NCBI GenBank assembly: GCA_025359185.1
Contig: JANYHF010000039.1
Location: forward strand, 1-50,477
DNA from: Hyphomicrobiaceae bacterium
GTDB taxonomy: Bacteria; Pseudomonadota; Alphaproteobacteria; Rhizobiales; Hyphomicrobiaceae
Length of the DNA stretch: 50,477 nucleotides
Reading direction: 5' to 3'
Shown here: piece by piece, positions 1 through 8,919 of the stretch
Layout: every line of letters starts with the position of its first letter
How positions within the stretch are numbered: the first letter of the stretch is position 1
Program-made: the position numbers and the translations under genes
The notes under the pieces: model-generated
The model's input: the letters and a program-made list of their open reading frames with translations, nothing else
The model's database searches: none
What the model was told of the DNA's origin: nothing

Positions 1-41
1 CGCACTCATCGGCCAAAAGCGCCACGCCGCGAAGCGGTGAC

Positions 42-129
42 GTGAAAACTGTCTGACTGCGGCGTCGCTTTGCTTGCCAATACGAGTGTATTGGCGGCGC
101 AAATCGCCTTGCATTCAGCCAGTTTTGAC
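42..129. repeat. Long imperfect palindrome in the leading intergenic region
   Basis: Bases 42-83 and 88-129 are near reverse complements around a 4-base loop. The innermost 8 bp (GCCAATAC/GTATTGGC, 76-83 and 88-95) pair perfectly; the outer part pairs with scattered mismatches and a one-base slip. It may be the transcript end of a gene to the left of the window or a dispersed palindromic repeat. I recognise no gene in the rest of 1-313, which carries the upstream region of the OmpA-like gene. Confidence 0.5.
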
Positions 130-313
130 CTCATCCAGCTCGAACCCATAACTGACGACAGGCCCTAGTCACGGCGTTTTCACGATGAATGCGGACACAT
201 TGTTGCAGCGTTTGACAAAATCCGGACTAAGTAGCAATCCTGAAAAGGCAATCAAATGCCGCAGCTGCAGCAGTTTCCCGGTCCGTGTGAATCCCCTTTG
301 AGGATCATGTATC

Positions 314-940
314 ATGCGAAGATCCGCCAATTCCGGTCTGATCCGCGGTGTGTTTGCATCGGCGATTCTGACACTCGGTTTGGCCCTGCTGCCAACACTG
401 GCCATCGCGCAGCAGGCGGCATCGACCGACGATATCCTCAAGGCTCTGAAGCCCAAGCTGACGCGCGGTCTTGTCATCGGCGCTCCGGCGGTGGCCAAGG
501 TTGACCCTGGTTTTGTGAGCGCGCTGCGGTCCAAGGCGTCACGCGGCATCACCGTCACGGAACGGGCCAAAATCGCCGTCATCGCCACGCAGCGCCCGCA
601 GATCAACCTGGAAATCCCGTTCGACTTCGATTCGGCGGCGATTTCGCCAGCCGCCGTTCCGCAACTGGTCCGGCTCGGTCAGGCGTTGCAGGACAAAGAC
701 TTGCAAACCGCCACGTTCCTGGTGGCTGGCCACACCGATGGCAAAGGCGCGGCCGACTACAATCAGCAGCTTTCGGAGCGCCGCGCGGCAGCCGTGCGCC
801 AATTTCTGGTCGAGCAATATGGGCTAAATGCGCAGTACCTGATTGCCATCGGCTATGGTTTCGAGCAACTCAAGAATACCTATGACCCGCTGGCAGCCGA
901 GAACCGCCGCGTGCAGATCGTGAATTTGGCGGACAGATAG
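314..940 (+). CDS. OmpA-family outer-membrane/peptidoglycan-binding protein
   Basis: A 208-residue exported protein. Residues 1 to about 32 form a signal peptide (basic start, hydrophobic LTLGLALLPTLAIA core, cleavage near AIA-QQA). The C-terminal half (about 100-205) is an OmpA-like domain: a beta strand INLEIPFDFDSA, then AGHTDGKG and the NQQLSERRAAAV helix typical of peptidoglycan-binding OmpA modules. There is no recognisable beta-barrel, so it is probably periplasmic or a wall-tethered adaptor. ATG 314 is preceded by a GAGG 10 bases upstream. It is the first gene of a same-strand set with the caspase-like and cytochrome genes, with 36 bases before the next start. The fold call is firm; its role in the set is inferred. 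Confidence 0.85.
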   Translation: MRRSANSGLIRGVFASAILTLGLALLPTLAIAQQAASTDDILKALKPKLTRGLVIGAPAVAKVDPGFVSALRSKASRGITVTERAKIAVIATQRPQINLEIPFDFDSAAISPAAVPQLVRLGQALQDKDLQTATFLVAGHTDGKGAADYNQQLSERRAAAVRQFLVEQYGLNAQYLIAIGYGFEQLKNTYDPLAAENRRVQIVNLADR

Positions 941-976
941 TTGTGGCGGTCTGGGTTGCGCGGGAGACATGAGGTC

Positions 977-2764
977 ATGACGGGAGCCCGTAACCTGTGG
1001 GCGGTTGTTGTCACGCTGCTGGTTCTGGCGCCGCCCGCCAATGCCGCCCTCGTGCCAGGCACCGGCGACGACGCGGCCGCCCATTTGCAGGAGTTGCTGA
1101 TCTGGACCGGCAACTACAAAGGCTTTGTTGACGGCAAGGTAGGCGCGCAAACGCTAGAAGCCATCAGTTTGTTTCAAAGTTCCCAAGGTAATCCGCCATC
1201 GGGTGATCTCGGGCCGGATGAATTGCGCGAACTGGAACGGCTGGCGAAAGTGGCTCAGAAGTGGGCCGGTTTCCAGATGATCACTGATGATCAGACGGGC
1301 AGCCGGATTGGCATACCTTATGGGTATGTGACGCGGCCCGGAACGGTGCTTTCCAATGGCACGCGCTGGTCGGCCGCTGATGGCAGCTTCGATGTCGAAA
1401 CCTTCGCCCTGCGTGATACCGATACGCTCGACAGCGTGCAGCAATCGCTCTGCTGCCTGCAGGGTCGCACGCTCGACTACCAGTTCCGTGAGGGGGTGCA
1501 GTTTCTGCTGCAAGGCAGCGACAACAACGGCAGCCGGAAATTCTTCGTCCGGGTGGCGCAATCACACGGCCAGTTGCTCGGGTTTACGGTGACCTATGAT
1601 GTCAGCCGCACCGAGGATTATTTCACCACCGTCAATGCGATCGCCTCCAGCTTTGATGCCGATCCCGCGAACCCGGAGGCGTCGCGCAATGGCCTGCCGT
1701 CTGGTGGCGCGTCCTACCAGCCGCCAGCTCAAAGCGTGGCCGAGCCTTCTGTGGCGGCGATTTCGCCCGATGTCATCGCCCTCAACAGCCGCATTCACGA
1801 CTTGCAGCAAAAACTCGAAGGTGTGCTGGTGAAGGTTGGCAAGGAAGCGCCCGCGCCCGTTGAGCCTGCTGCGGGTCCCCAAGACCTATCGGTGCTGCTC
1901 AAGCGCATCACCCAGTTGGAGGCTGACCTAGCCACTGCGAAAAAGTCAGCGGACCTTGGCTCCGCCAGCGGGTCGGTCATAGTCCATGACGGCCCCAAGG
2001 TCGCCCTCGTTGTCGGCATTAACACATACGACAATCTTGGCAGCGATTCCGAATTGAAGAAGGCCGTCAATGACGCCCGCTCGGTGAAGACAGCGCTCGA
2101 AGGGCTCGGCTTCAAGGTGATCGAAGCCGAAGACACGCGGCGGCAAGAGTTCAACCGGGTCTGGCAGCAGTTCCTCAACGAGATCAAACCCAAGAGCGCC
2201 GTCGCGTTCTATTTCGCAGGGCATGGCGGCGTCATCGAGAATTCGAACTACCTGCTGCCGCGCGACATCCCGCAGTTGAACAAGGGCGATGAGGCGCTGT
2301 TCAAATCGGAAGGGCTGAGCGTCAACACCTTGATGGACGATCTGCAACAGCGGCATCCCAAGCTCGCCTTCGTGGTGATCGATGCCTGCCGCAACAATCC
2401 GTTCCACGATCCGACGCGCTCCATTTCCGTCAGCCAGCGCGGGCTCGCACCCTTGCAGCGCGTGCCAACGGCGCCCAGCGACGACGAACCGGGCGAACCG
2501 TTCGGCACCTATATTCTGTTTTCAGCGGGCGACGGAGAAGCGGCTTTGGACCGGCTGGACGGTGATACCGCCAGCCAAGCCAATTCTGTGTTTACGCGCA
2601 GCCTTTTGCCGCTGCTGCCCAAGTTGAGCATCAAGCGTCTTGCCGAGCAGGTCAGCCTCGACGTCACTGGCCTCGCCAAGACCGAACACTATCAGCAGCA
2701 CCCGGCCAAATATGACAGTCTTCGGGTTGATGTCTGCCTGGCCAACGCCTGTAACCGCCCTTGA
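977..2764 (+). CDS. Exported caspase-family (C14-like) peptidase with N-terminal peptidoglycan-binding-like region
   Basis: A 595-residue protein from ATG 977; the frame opens at TTG 941, but ATG 977 puts the signal peptide at the N-terminus. The signal peptide is followed by a peptidoglycan-binding-like segment (about residues 35-90, with YKGFVDGKVGAQTLEAI), a middle region of unknown type, a probable coiled coil (about 265-330) and a caspase-fold domain from about residue 341 (KVALVVGINTYD). The catalytic dyad is visible: His416 in FAGHGG and Cys471 in IDACRNNPF. Caspase-like (metacaspase/orthocaspase) proteins cleave after basic or acidic residues; the substrate here is unknown. The signal peptide predicts activity in the periplasm, which is unusual for suicide-type caspases. 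Flanked by OmpA-like and cytochrome genes. Confidence 0.85.
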   Translation: MTGARNLWAVVVTLLVLAPPANAALVPGTGDDAAAHLQELLIWTGNYKGFVDGKVGAQTLEAISLFQSSQGNPPSGDLGPDELRELERLAKVAQKWAGFQMITDDQTGSRIGIPYGYVTRPGTVLSNGTRWSAADGSFDVETFALRDTDTLDSVQQSLCCLQGRTLDYQFREGVQFLLQGSDNNGSRKFFVRVAQSHGQLLGFTVTYDVSRTEDYFTTVNAIASSFDADPANPEASRNGLPSGGASYQPPAQSVAEPSVAAISPDVIALNSRIHDLQQKLEGVLVKVGKEAPAPVEPAAGPQDLSVLLKRITQLEADLATAKKSADLGSASGSVIVHDGPKVALVVGINTYDNLGSDSELKKAVNDARSVKTALEGLGFKVIEAEDTRRQEFNRVWQQFLNEIKPKSAVAFYFAGHGGVIENSNYLLPRDIPQLNKGDEALFKSEGLSVNTLMDDLQQRHPKLAFVVIDACRNNPFHDPTRSISVSQRGLAPLQRVPTAPSDDEPGEPFGTYILFSAGDGEAALDRLDGDTASQANSVFTRSLLPLLPKLSIKRLAEQVSLDVTGLAKTEHYQQHPAKYDSLRVDVCLANACNRP

Positions 2765-2794
2765 TCTCACCCGGACCAACAGCCTGAGGACACT

Positions 2795-5086
2795 ATGCGC
2801 ATTGCCTCTACCATCCTGGTTTCGTCGCTGCTCTTGGCAGCCGCACCCGCCTCAGCCGCCGAACAAGACCTAGACGGACTACGCAATGGCGCCTCGGCCA
2901 TCCTCGAACAGCACTGTTCGCGCTGCCACCAGATGGGCAAGCTGGTCAACCTTACGCGCGCCGAGAAAGATTTTGGCAACATTCTCGATTTGCCGGCCCT
3001 GGTGCAGGAGCGCCGCCGCATCATGCCGGGCCAACACGACAATTCGAAAATCTGGCAGCTGATGTTCAACAAGAAAATGCCCTACGACGCCTACACGCTG
3101 GATGATCCCAGCAAGCCCGCCGCCAAGGAACCAAACGCCGCCGAGATCCAAACTATTGCCGACTGGATCGATGCCGAGGGCAAGGCCCAGCAGGCCGCCG
3201 CCGCCGTGCGCGTGTTTGTCCGTGATGGTGAGGTGATCAAAGCCATCGCCGATGATCTGGGTACATTGCGATCAGACCGAGCGGCAACGTCGCGCTATCT
3301 CACGCTCACCCACCTGTACAATGGCGGCGCCAGCGACGAGGCCATCGAAGTCTACCGCCAAGGCGCCGTCAAACTGCTCAATTCCCTGACGTTCGAGCAC
3401 GACCCGATCAAATACGAAAAGCTCGGCCCCAAGGACACCATCCTGCGCTTCAATCTGAAAGATATGGGCTGGACGGATGAACAATGGAACCTGTTGCTGG
3501 CCGCCAATCCTTTTGGCGTGCGGCCACAGGTTAAACCTGATGACCAGCTGTTCGATCTGGTGGCGCACACCACGGGCACGCCGCTTGCCTATGTGCGCGC
3601 CGATTGGTTCGTGTTCGCGGGCGCCCAGCCGCCGCTTTACGACAAGCTGCTGAAACTCCCCGATTCCATCGATGAGATTGAACGCGACCTCCTGCATGTC
3701 GACCGCAACGCCGACATCGCAGACTACAAGGCGCAGCGGGCCGGCTTCCAGAAATCGGGCGTCAGCCGCAACAACCGGCTGATTGAACGTCACCCGATGC
3801 AGTGGGGCGCGTACTGGGCCTCCTACGACTTCGGCAGCAATGAGGGTGTGAAAAGCCTCTTCCTGCATCCGCTGGGGCCGAACGGTCCCGATGCGTTCCA
3901 GCACGATGGCGGAGAGTTCATCTTCAGTCTGCCGAACGGGATGCAGGCCTACCGGTTGTCCACTTCCAAGGGCGTCAAGCTGGATAGGGGGCCGCAGAAC
4001 ATTGTGCTCGACCCCAGCCGGCGCGACAACGCCGTCACCAACGGCATTTCCTGCATGGGCTGCCATGTGGTGGGGATGCGCGACGACGGCAAGGACGAGC
4101 TGCGCAAGCTGGTTGAGGGCGACCACAACTTCTCCGTGGCAACGCGTGAGGCGGTGATGGCGCTGCATCCCGTGCAGGCTGAGATGGACAAGCTGATCGC
4201 TGCCGACAAGGCGCGCTTCCTCAACGCTATGAGCGCGGCTGGATTGCAGCCACTGGTGGTCAAGGACGGAAAGCTGGTCGTCAATGTCTTTGGCGGCAAA
4301 GAGATGATCAACGCCCTGTTTTTGAATTTTGAGAACAATCTGACCAAAGCAGCGGCGGCGGCCGAGCTTGGCTTGACCCCGCAGCAGCTTGACGAGGCCG
4401 CAGGCCAGGTGGGCGGCGAAGCGCACGAACTGTTGCGCCGGCTCGCCAACGATCAGGTGCCGCGCGATCAGTTCGACCGGCTATTTGCCGAACTGAGCGC
4501 CAAGCTGACGGACAACCGGCCGCTGGACGGCAACTACGTGCCCACCGCGACGGCCGTCAACACCGCCGTCGCACCGCCGCTCGTCGGCGATATCAGCAAC
4601 AGCTACGATTTCGATCTGGCGCTGTTTGCGGACAAGAGCGGCTATAAAGCCGGCGAATACGTTACGCTGACCGTGAAGCCGTCGAAGGACTGTTTCTTGA
4701 CCCTGTTCTCGGTGGACTTGAAAGGCACCGTCAGCCTGTTGGTGCCGAACAAATTCCTGCCGGCAGCGCCGAGGATTTCGGCGGGCCAGGCCTTCCAGTT
4801 CCCAAGGGCGTCGGACGGCTTTGATTTCACACTGAATGATCCGGGTAGGGAGAAGGTCACGGCCGTCTGCTCGATCAGCGAGCAAGGGCTGCCAGGTGCT
4901 GAGTACGATTCCAGCAAAGGCGATTTCTCGACGCTGGGTGACGAGGCAGCGCTGAACGAGAAAATCGCCAAGACGCGCGAAATTAAGGTGCGCGAGACTC
5001 TCGCCCAGCAGAAATCGGGCGTGAAAATCGAGCCGCCGTCAGGCTCGGCCGAAGCCCGGCGTGCCATCGTGCTTGAGGTGCACTAG
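2795..5086 (+). CDS. Periplasmic protein with two haem c motifs and a C-terminal DUF4384-like domain
   Basis: A 763-residue exported protein with signal peptide at 1-22. It has two haem c attachment motifs: CSRCH at 41-45, close to the mature N-terminus, and CMGCH at 420-424. The first sits in a small cytochrome-like region; the middle has no fold I can name. The C-terminal part (about 605-705, with GYKAGEYVTLTVKPSKDC and SLLVPNKF) resembles DUF4384, a beta domain often found with prokaryotic caspase-like proteins. Here it sits on the cytochrome rather than on the neighbouring caspase. It begins 30 bases after the caspase stop and is probably co-transcribed. It may be a redox sensor or electron carrier linked to the peptidase; this is inference. 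Confidence 0.75.
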   Translation: MRIASTILVSSLLLAAAPASAAEQDLDGLRNGASAILEQHCSRCHQMGKLVNLTRAEKDFGNILDLPALVQERRRIMPGQHDNSKIWQLMFNKKMPYDAYTLDDPSKPAAKEPNAAEIQTIADWIDAEGKAQQAAAAVRVFVRDGEVIKAIADDLGTLRSDRAATSRYLTLTHLYNGGASDEAIEVYRQGAVKLLNSLTFEHDPIKYEKLGPKDTILRFNLKDMGWTDEQWNLLLAANPFGVRPQVKPDDQLFDLVAHTTGTPLAYVRADWFVFAGAQPPLYDKLLKLPDSIDEIERDLLHVDRNADIADYKAQRAGFQKSGVSRNNRLIERHPMQWGAYWASYDFGSNEGVKSLFLHPLGPNGPDAFQHDGGEFIFSLPNGMQAYRLSTSKGVKLDRGPQNIVLDPSRRDNAVTNGISCMGCHVVGMRDDGKDELRKLVEGDHNFSVATREAVMALHPVQAEMDKLIAADKARFLNAMSAAGLQPLVVKDGKLVVNVFGGKEMINALFLNFENNLTKAAAAAELGLTPQQLDEAAGQVGGEAHELLRRLANDQVPRDQFDRLFAELSAKLTDNRPLDGNYVPTATAVNTAVAPPLVGDISNSYDFDLALFADKSGYKAGEYVTLTVKPSKDCFLTLFSVDLKGTVSLLVPNKFLPAAPRISAGQAFQFPRASDGFDFTLNDPGREKVTAVCSISEQGLPGAEYDSSKGDFSTLGDEAALNEKIAKTREIKVRETLAQQKSGVKIEPPSGSAEARRAIVLEVH

Positions 5087-5121
5087 AGTTCCACCCGCTC
5101 AGGTACCAACGGAGATAGACG

Positions 5122-5889
5122 ATGGCGTGGACGGAGCGGTTTGGACTGGCAGGCAAGGTGGCGTTGGTAACGGGCGCCACCAAGGGGATCGGCCGCAAAA
5201 TCTGCGAGGTGCTCGCCGATGCGGGTGCCGATATCGTGGCGCTGGGGCGTGATGAGGCCGATCTCACCACGTTGCGCCCGGTGATCGAGGGGCTTGGCAG
5301 GCGTTGCGCACTCGTGCAGGCCGACCTTGCTGACGCGGCAGCTACGGCGCGTGCGGCTGCCCAGGCGCTCGCCGCCTTCGGGCATATCGACATTCTGGTC
5401 AACAATGCCGGCGTGGCGCTGATCGAACCGCTGCTGACCGCGTCACTCGCCGACTGGGATACGACGATGGCGGTCAATCTGCGTGCACCGTTCCAATTAG
5501 CGCAAGCGGTTGCCCCCGGCATGATCGCCCGCAAACAGGGCAAGATCATCAATATCTCGTCGCAGGCCGGCATCATCGGCCTCGACGATCACGGCGCTTA
5601 TGCCGCCTCCAAGGGCGGGCTCAACATGCTCACCAAGGTGATGATGTCCGAATGGGCGCGCCACAACATCCAGATCAACGCCGTCTGCCCGACGATCATC
5701 CTGACCCCGATGGGTGAGAAGGTCTGGGGCGAGCCCGCCAAGGGCCAACCGATGCTCGACAAGACACCCGCCCGCCGCTTCGGCCAGCCCATCGAAGTCG
5801 CTGATCTGGTGCTCTTCCTGTCCTCGTCCGCCTCCGACCTGATCAACGGCGACTGCATCCTGATCGATGGCGGGTTTTCGGCGGTATGA
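5122..5889 (+). CDS. Short-chain dehydrogenase/reductase (SDR)
   Basis: A classical 255-residue SDR. The NAD(P)-binding TGATKGIG motif is at residues 17-24, NNAG follows beta-4, the catalytic Ser lies in INISSQAG and the YAASK motif supplies Tyr and Lys. The C-terminus (LINGDCILIDGG) is typical of tetrameric sugar or acyl oxidoreductases. It starts 35 bases after the cytochrome gene with a GGAGA upstream, so it could be read with the preceding set, but its function does not obviously match. Substrate is not readable from the sequence; sugar acid or polyol dehydrogenases are the nearest resemblance. It converges on the MFS gene that follows. Confidence 0.85.
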   Translation: MAWTERFGLAGKVALVTGATKGIGRKICEVLADAGADIVALGRDEADLTTLRPVIEGLGRRCALVQADLADAAATARAAAQALAAFGHIDILVNNAGVALIEPLLTASLADWDTTMAVNLRAPFQLAQAVAPGMIARKQGKIINISSQAGIIGLDDHGAYAASKGGLNMLTKVMMSEWARHNIQINAVCPTIILTPMGEKVWGEPAKGQPMLDKTPARRFGQPIEVADLVLFLSSSASDLINGDCILIDGGFSAV

Positions 5890-5936
5890 CCGTGGGGCGG
5901 GACAGTCTTGCGGGTTCAACGGATCGGCGATGAAGT

Positions 5937-7508
5937 TCAGTGTCCGCCGCCCGGCTTGGCTTTCATGGGCACGGGTTTTCGCACCAGCAGCAGCAGCGGC
6001 AGCAGGGCCAGGAACATGAACGTCAGCACGTAGAACATATCGGCGAACGCCATCACGGTCGCTTGCCCGCGCACCATGCCGCTCATCTTCTTCAGCGCCA
6101 TAGCCGCTGCATCGCCGCCGGTCTGGCTGTAGGCCTGGGTCAGCGCCGTCATCCAATTCTGAGCCGCGATACTGGTCTCAGACACCGCTTCATGCAGCCG
6201 CGCCAGATGCAGATCGATGCGCTGGTTGAGCACCGTATTGATGGCCGCCAGGCCGACCGCACCGCCGAGATTGCGCGTAAGATTGTAGATGCCAGATGCG
6301 TTCTTCAGGCGCTGCGGCGGCAGCGTGCCGAGCGCTAGATTATTCACTGGGATCATCGTGTTCATGAGGCCGAAACCACGGCAGAGTTGCGGCACCAGCA
6401 ACTCCCAGAACGACCAGTCCTTGGTGATGCCCGTCGCCATCCAGGTGCCGGCCGCAAACACGCTGAGGCCGACGGCCAGCATCGCCCGGTTGTCGAGGAT
6501 GGTGGAAAGTTTGCCGGCGATCGGCGCGGTCAGGAACATGGCGATGCCGGTGATGAACATGGTCTCGCCGATCTGCAACGAGGAGTAGCCCCGCACGCGG
6601 CCGAGAAACACCGGGTAGAGATAAGTAAGGCCATAAAGTCCGATGCCCATGACGAAGGAGAACAGGCAGCCAGTCCAGAAATTGCGGTCGGCAAAGGCGG
6701 TCAAATCGACGATGGGGAATTTCGCTGTGAGCGCCCGCCAGAAAAACAATGCCGCACCGCCAACCGTCAGCCAAAAGAAGATCACGATGCGCGTATCGTT
6801 GAACCAGTCCTTGCCCGGACCTTCTTCGAGGAGATATTCGAGGCTGCACAGGAAGAGGGCCATGAAGCCGAGGCCCCACCAGTCGAAGGTTTTGAGGAGG
6901 TTCCAATCGGGCTCATCGAAATCCACCAGCATGATGGTCGAAATGGTAACGATGATGCCGGGTACGATGTTGATGAAGAACAGCCAGTGCCAGGAGAGCG
7001 CGTCCGTCAGGTAGCCGCCAATGGTCGGGCCGATGGTGGGGGCGAGGGTGGCCACGAGACCAATCAACGGGCCGATCACGCCACGGCTGCTTGGCGGAAA
7101 AATCGAAAACGAGGCGGCAAACACCGTCGGGATCATGCCGCCGCCAATAAAGCCCTGGATGGCGCGGAACAGGATCATTTCGTTGATGTTGTTAGCAAAT
7201 CCGCAAGCTATGCTGGCGAGCGTGAAGCCCGCCGCCGAGATCGCAAACATCCAGCGCGTGGAGATGGCGCGTGAGAGCAGGCCTGACAGCGGGATCATGA
7301 CCACTTCGGCGATCAGGTAAGCCGTCTGTACCCAGCTCACTTCCTCGGCGCTGGCCGACAAGCCCGCTTGGATTTCCGCCAGCGACGCCGAGACGATCTG
7401 GATGTCCAGGATGGCCATGAACATGCCGACAACCATCAGCAGGAATGCGACCAGCCGCTTGGGGTCGATGCGATCTGTGGCGGGCGCGGATGATATGGTG
7501 GCGGACAT
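5937..7508 (-). CDS. DHA2-family MFS drug:H+ antiporter (EmrB-like)
   Basis: A 523-residue membrane protein with about 14 hydrophobic segments, as expected for the DHA2 group. Segment 1 carries the LDIQIVSASLAEI form of the family motif, and antiporter motif C appears as APTIGPTIGGYL. It follows the HlyD-type adaptor gene by 92 bases on the same strand, the usual EmrA-EmrB order, so the pair probably moves toxic compounds across both membranes with an outer-membrane channel encoded elsewhere. Expression is probably controlled from the operator-flanked promoter upstream of the adaptor. The hairpin at 7549-7591 lies between the two genes and could reduce expression of this one. Confidence 0.9.
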   Translation of the reverse strand: MSATISSAPATDRIDPKRLVAFLLMVVGMFMAILDIQIVSASLAEIQAGLSASAEEVSWVQTAYLIAEVVMIPLSGLLSRAISTRWMFAISAAGFTLASIACGFANNINEMILFRAIQGFIGGGMIPTVFAASFSIFPPSSRGVIGPLIGLVATLAPTIGPTIGGYLTDALSWHWLFFINIVPGIIVTISTIMLVDFDEPDWNLLKTFDWWGLGFMALFLCSLEYLLEEGPGKDWFNDTRIVIFFWLTVGGAALFFWRALTAKFPIVDLTAFADRNFWTGCLFSFVMGIGLYGLTYLYPVFLGRVRGYSSLQIGETMFITGIAMFLTAPIAGKLSTILDNRAMLAVGLSVFAAGTWMATGITKDWSFWELLVPQLCRGFGLMNTMIPVNNLALGTLPPQRLKNASGIYNLTRNLGGAVGLAAINTVLNQRIDLHLARLHEAVSETSIAAQNWMTALTQAYSQTGGDAAAMALKKMSGMVRGQATVMAFADMFYVLTFMFLALLPLLLLVRKPVPMKAKPGGGH

Positions 7509-7548
7509 AAATCCTAAAGTCCCAGAAAAACGATATTTGGCAAAAGTA

Positions 7549-7591
7549 CCCCCTCTCCCCGCTGCGCAAAGGGGATTGCGGGGAGAGGGGG
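7549..7591. repeat. Perfect 14-bp stem hairpin between the two efflux genes
   Basis: Bases 7549-7562 (CCCCCTCTCCCCGC) pair perfectly with 7578-7591 around a 15-base loop. It lies in the 92-base gap between the adaptor and antiporter genes, is not followed by a T run, and resembles the C-rich palindrome at 35097-35201. It is probably a dispersed repeat that may also act as an mRNA processing or stabilising element. Confidence 0.7.
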
Positions 7592-7600
7592 CGTAAGCAG

Positions 7601-8851
7601 CTACTTCGCCGCCACAGACGCTCCACCCGAGGCTTGCGGCTTGGTATCAACGGTCACCGTCACCGACATGCCGGGGCGCAGCACATCGACCGTGCGCGCA
7701 TCGGCGGGCAGCGCAATGCGCACCGGCACGCGTTGCACGATCTTGGTGAAATTGCCGGTGGCGTTTTCGGGCGGCAGCAGGCTAAAAATGGAGCCCGAAC
7801 CGGGCGCGAAACTCTCGATGGTGCCGTGCAGCTCGCTGCCGCCCAGCGCATCGACGTCAACGGTCACGGGCTGACCGGGCTTGAGGCCCTTCAGCTGCGT
7901 TTCCTTAAAATTGGCCTCGATATAGAGCGATCCATCGGCAATCAGCGCGCCGAGCCTCGCGCCGGGCTGCACATAATTGCCGACCTGCGCGCCGCGATTG
8001 CCGAGCACGCCGCTGACGCCCGCGCGCACTTTTGTAAAGCTCAGATCCCGCTCGGCCTTGCTGACCTGCACCAGCAACTCATCAAGCACATGCGCAGCTT
8101 CCTGCTGCTGCGCGGCCAGCACGGCCTTGGCCGCCGTCGCATTGCCAACCAGGGCCTGGGCATTGTCGACCGCGGCCTTGGTGCTGGCGAGCGCCGCCTT
8201 GGCCTTGTCCCGGTCGGACACGATCTGCTCCAGTTTTTGCGGCGTGGTCACCTTATCCTTGGTGAGCTGGGCATATCGCACATAGTCGGCCTCGGTCCGT
8301 TTCACATCGGACTGGCTGGAGCCTACCTGCGCCCGCGCTTGCGCTATGGCGGCGTTGGCTTGGGCGATGCCGGCATCGGCCTGGGCGAGCTGGCTGTCGA
8401 AACGGGAAATCGTGGAGCGTTGTGTGTCGGCTTTGGCCTTGGCCGATTGCAGCGCCAGCACGTAGTCGCCATCATCGATCTCGGCGACGACCGTGTCCGC
8501 CGTCACGGAGGCGTTTTCGGCCACCGGCACCGCCTTGATGAAGCCGCCAACTTTCGCGGCAATACTGGTGATATCGGCCTTCACGTAGGCGTCGTCGGTG
8601 GCGATGTGGTACCAACCCGTCGAGATGTAGCCGGTCGCATACCAGGCGACGGCGGCGACGGCCAAAATGAGGGCGGCCGCGATGATGTAGCGGCGGAAGC
8701 CAGCGGGCTTGGCGGGGGCAGCGGCCTTTGTCTCTGGGGCTGGAACTTTGGCCTCGGTAGCCGCCTGCACAGGGGCGACAGCAGCATCCGCTGGCTTATC
8801 GCTGGCCGGGGCAGGAACCAAGGTGGGCTTTGCTGGCAGCGCGCTCGACAT
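7601..8851 (-). CDS. HlyD/EmrA-type membrane fusion protein
   Basis: A 416-residue periplasmic adaptor. It has a Pro/Ala-rich cytoplasmic tail (about 1-50), one membrane anchor (about 52-72), a biotinyl-lipoyl-like start (TDDAYVKADITSIAAKVGG), a long alpha-helical hairpin rich in Ala and Gln (about 120-265) and a beta-barrel end (ANFKETQLKGLKPGQPVTV). TDDAYV and NFKETQL are hallmarks of the EmrA branch. It is the first gene of an operon with the MFS antiporter and is divergent from a TetR gene, 105 bases away. It bridges the inner-membrane antiporter to an outer-membrane channel not present in the window. Confidence 0.9.
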   Translation of the reverse strand: MSSALPAKPTLVPAPASDKPADAAVAPVQAATEAKVPAPETKAAAPAKPAGFRRYIIAAALILAVAAVAWYATGYISTGWYHIATDDAYVKADITSIAAKVGGFIKAVPVAENASVTADTVVAEIDDGDYVLALQSAKAKADTQRSTISRFDSQLAQADAGIAQANAAIAQARAQVGSSQSDVKRTEADYVRYAQLTKDKVTTPQKLEQIVSDRDKAKAALASTKAAVDNAQALVGNATAAKAVLAAQQQEAAHVLDELLVQVSKAERDLSFTKVRAGVSGVLGNRGAQVGNYVQPGARLGALIADGSLYIEANFKETQLKGLKPGQPVTVDVDALGGSELHGTIESFAPGSGSIFSLLPPENATGNFTKIVQRVPVRIALPADARTVDVLRPGMSVTVTVDTKPQASGGASVAAK

Positions 8852-8862
8852 GACAAAATTCC

Positions 8863-8880
8863 TGACTAAACCGTTTGGTA
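8863..8880. promoter_or_regulatory. TetR operator O2 (18-bp half of an exact inverted pair)
   Basis: TGACTAAACCGTTTGGTA is the exact reverse complement of the site at 8920-8937. The core AAACCGTTT is itself a near-palindrome, as expected for a dimeric TetR protein. It lies just downstream of the predicted -10 of the efflux promoter, where a repressor would block initiation. Confidence 0.75.
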
Positions 8881-8885
8881 GGACT

Positions 8886-8915
8886 TTACTACGCCCGGTG
8901 CAGCGTGCTAGTCAA
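8886..8915 (-). promoter_or_regulatory. Predicted promoter of the EmrAB-type operon
   Basis: On the minus strand TTGACT (8915-8910) is followed after 18 bases by TAGTAA (8891-8886). The two 18-bp operators sit on either side of it, so the promoter is boxed in by repressor sites. It reads toward the adaptor gene start at 8851. Confidence 0.55.
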
Positions 8916-8919
8916 TGGC

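Noticed and set aside
3272-4426. 384-codon frame on the minus strand opposite the dihaem protein
   Set aside because: No signal, motif or ribosome site; the opposite strand has haem motifs and a signal peptide.
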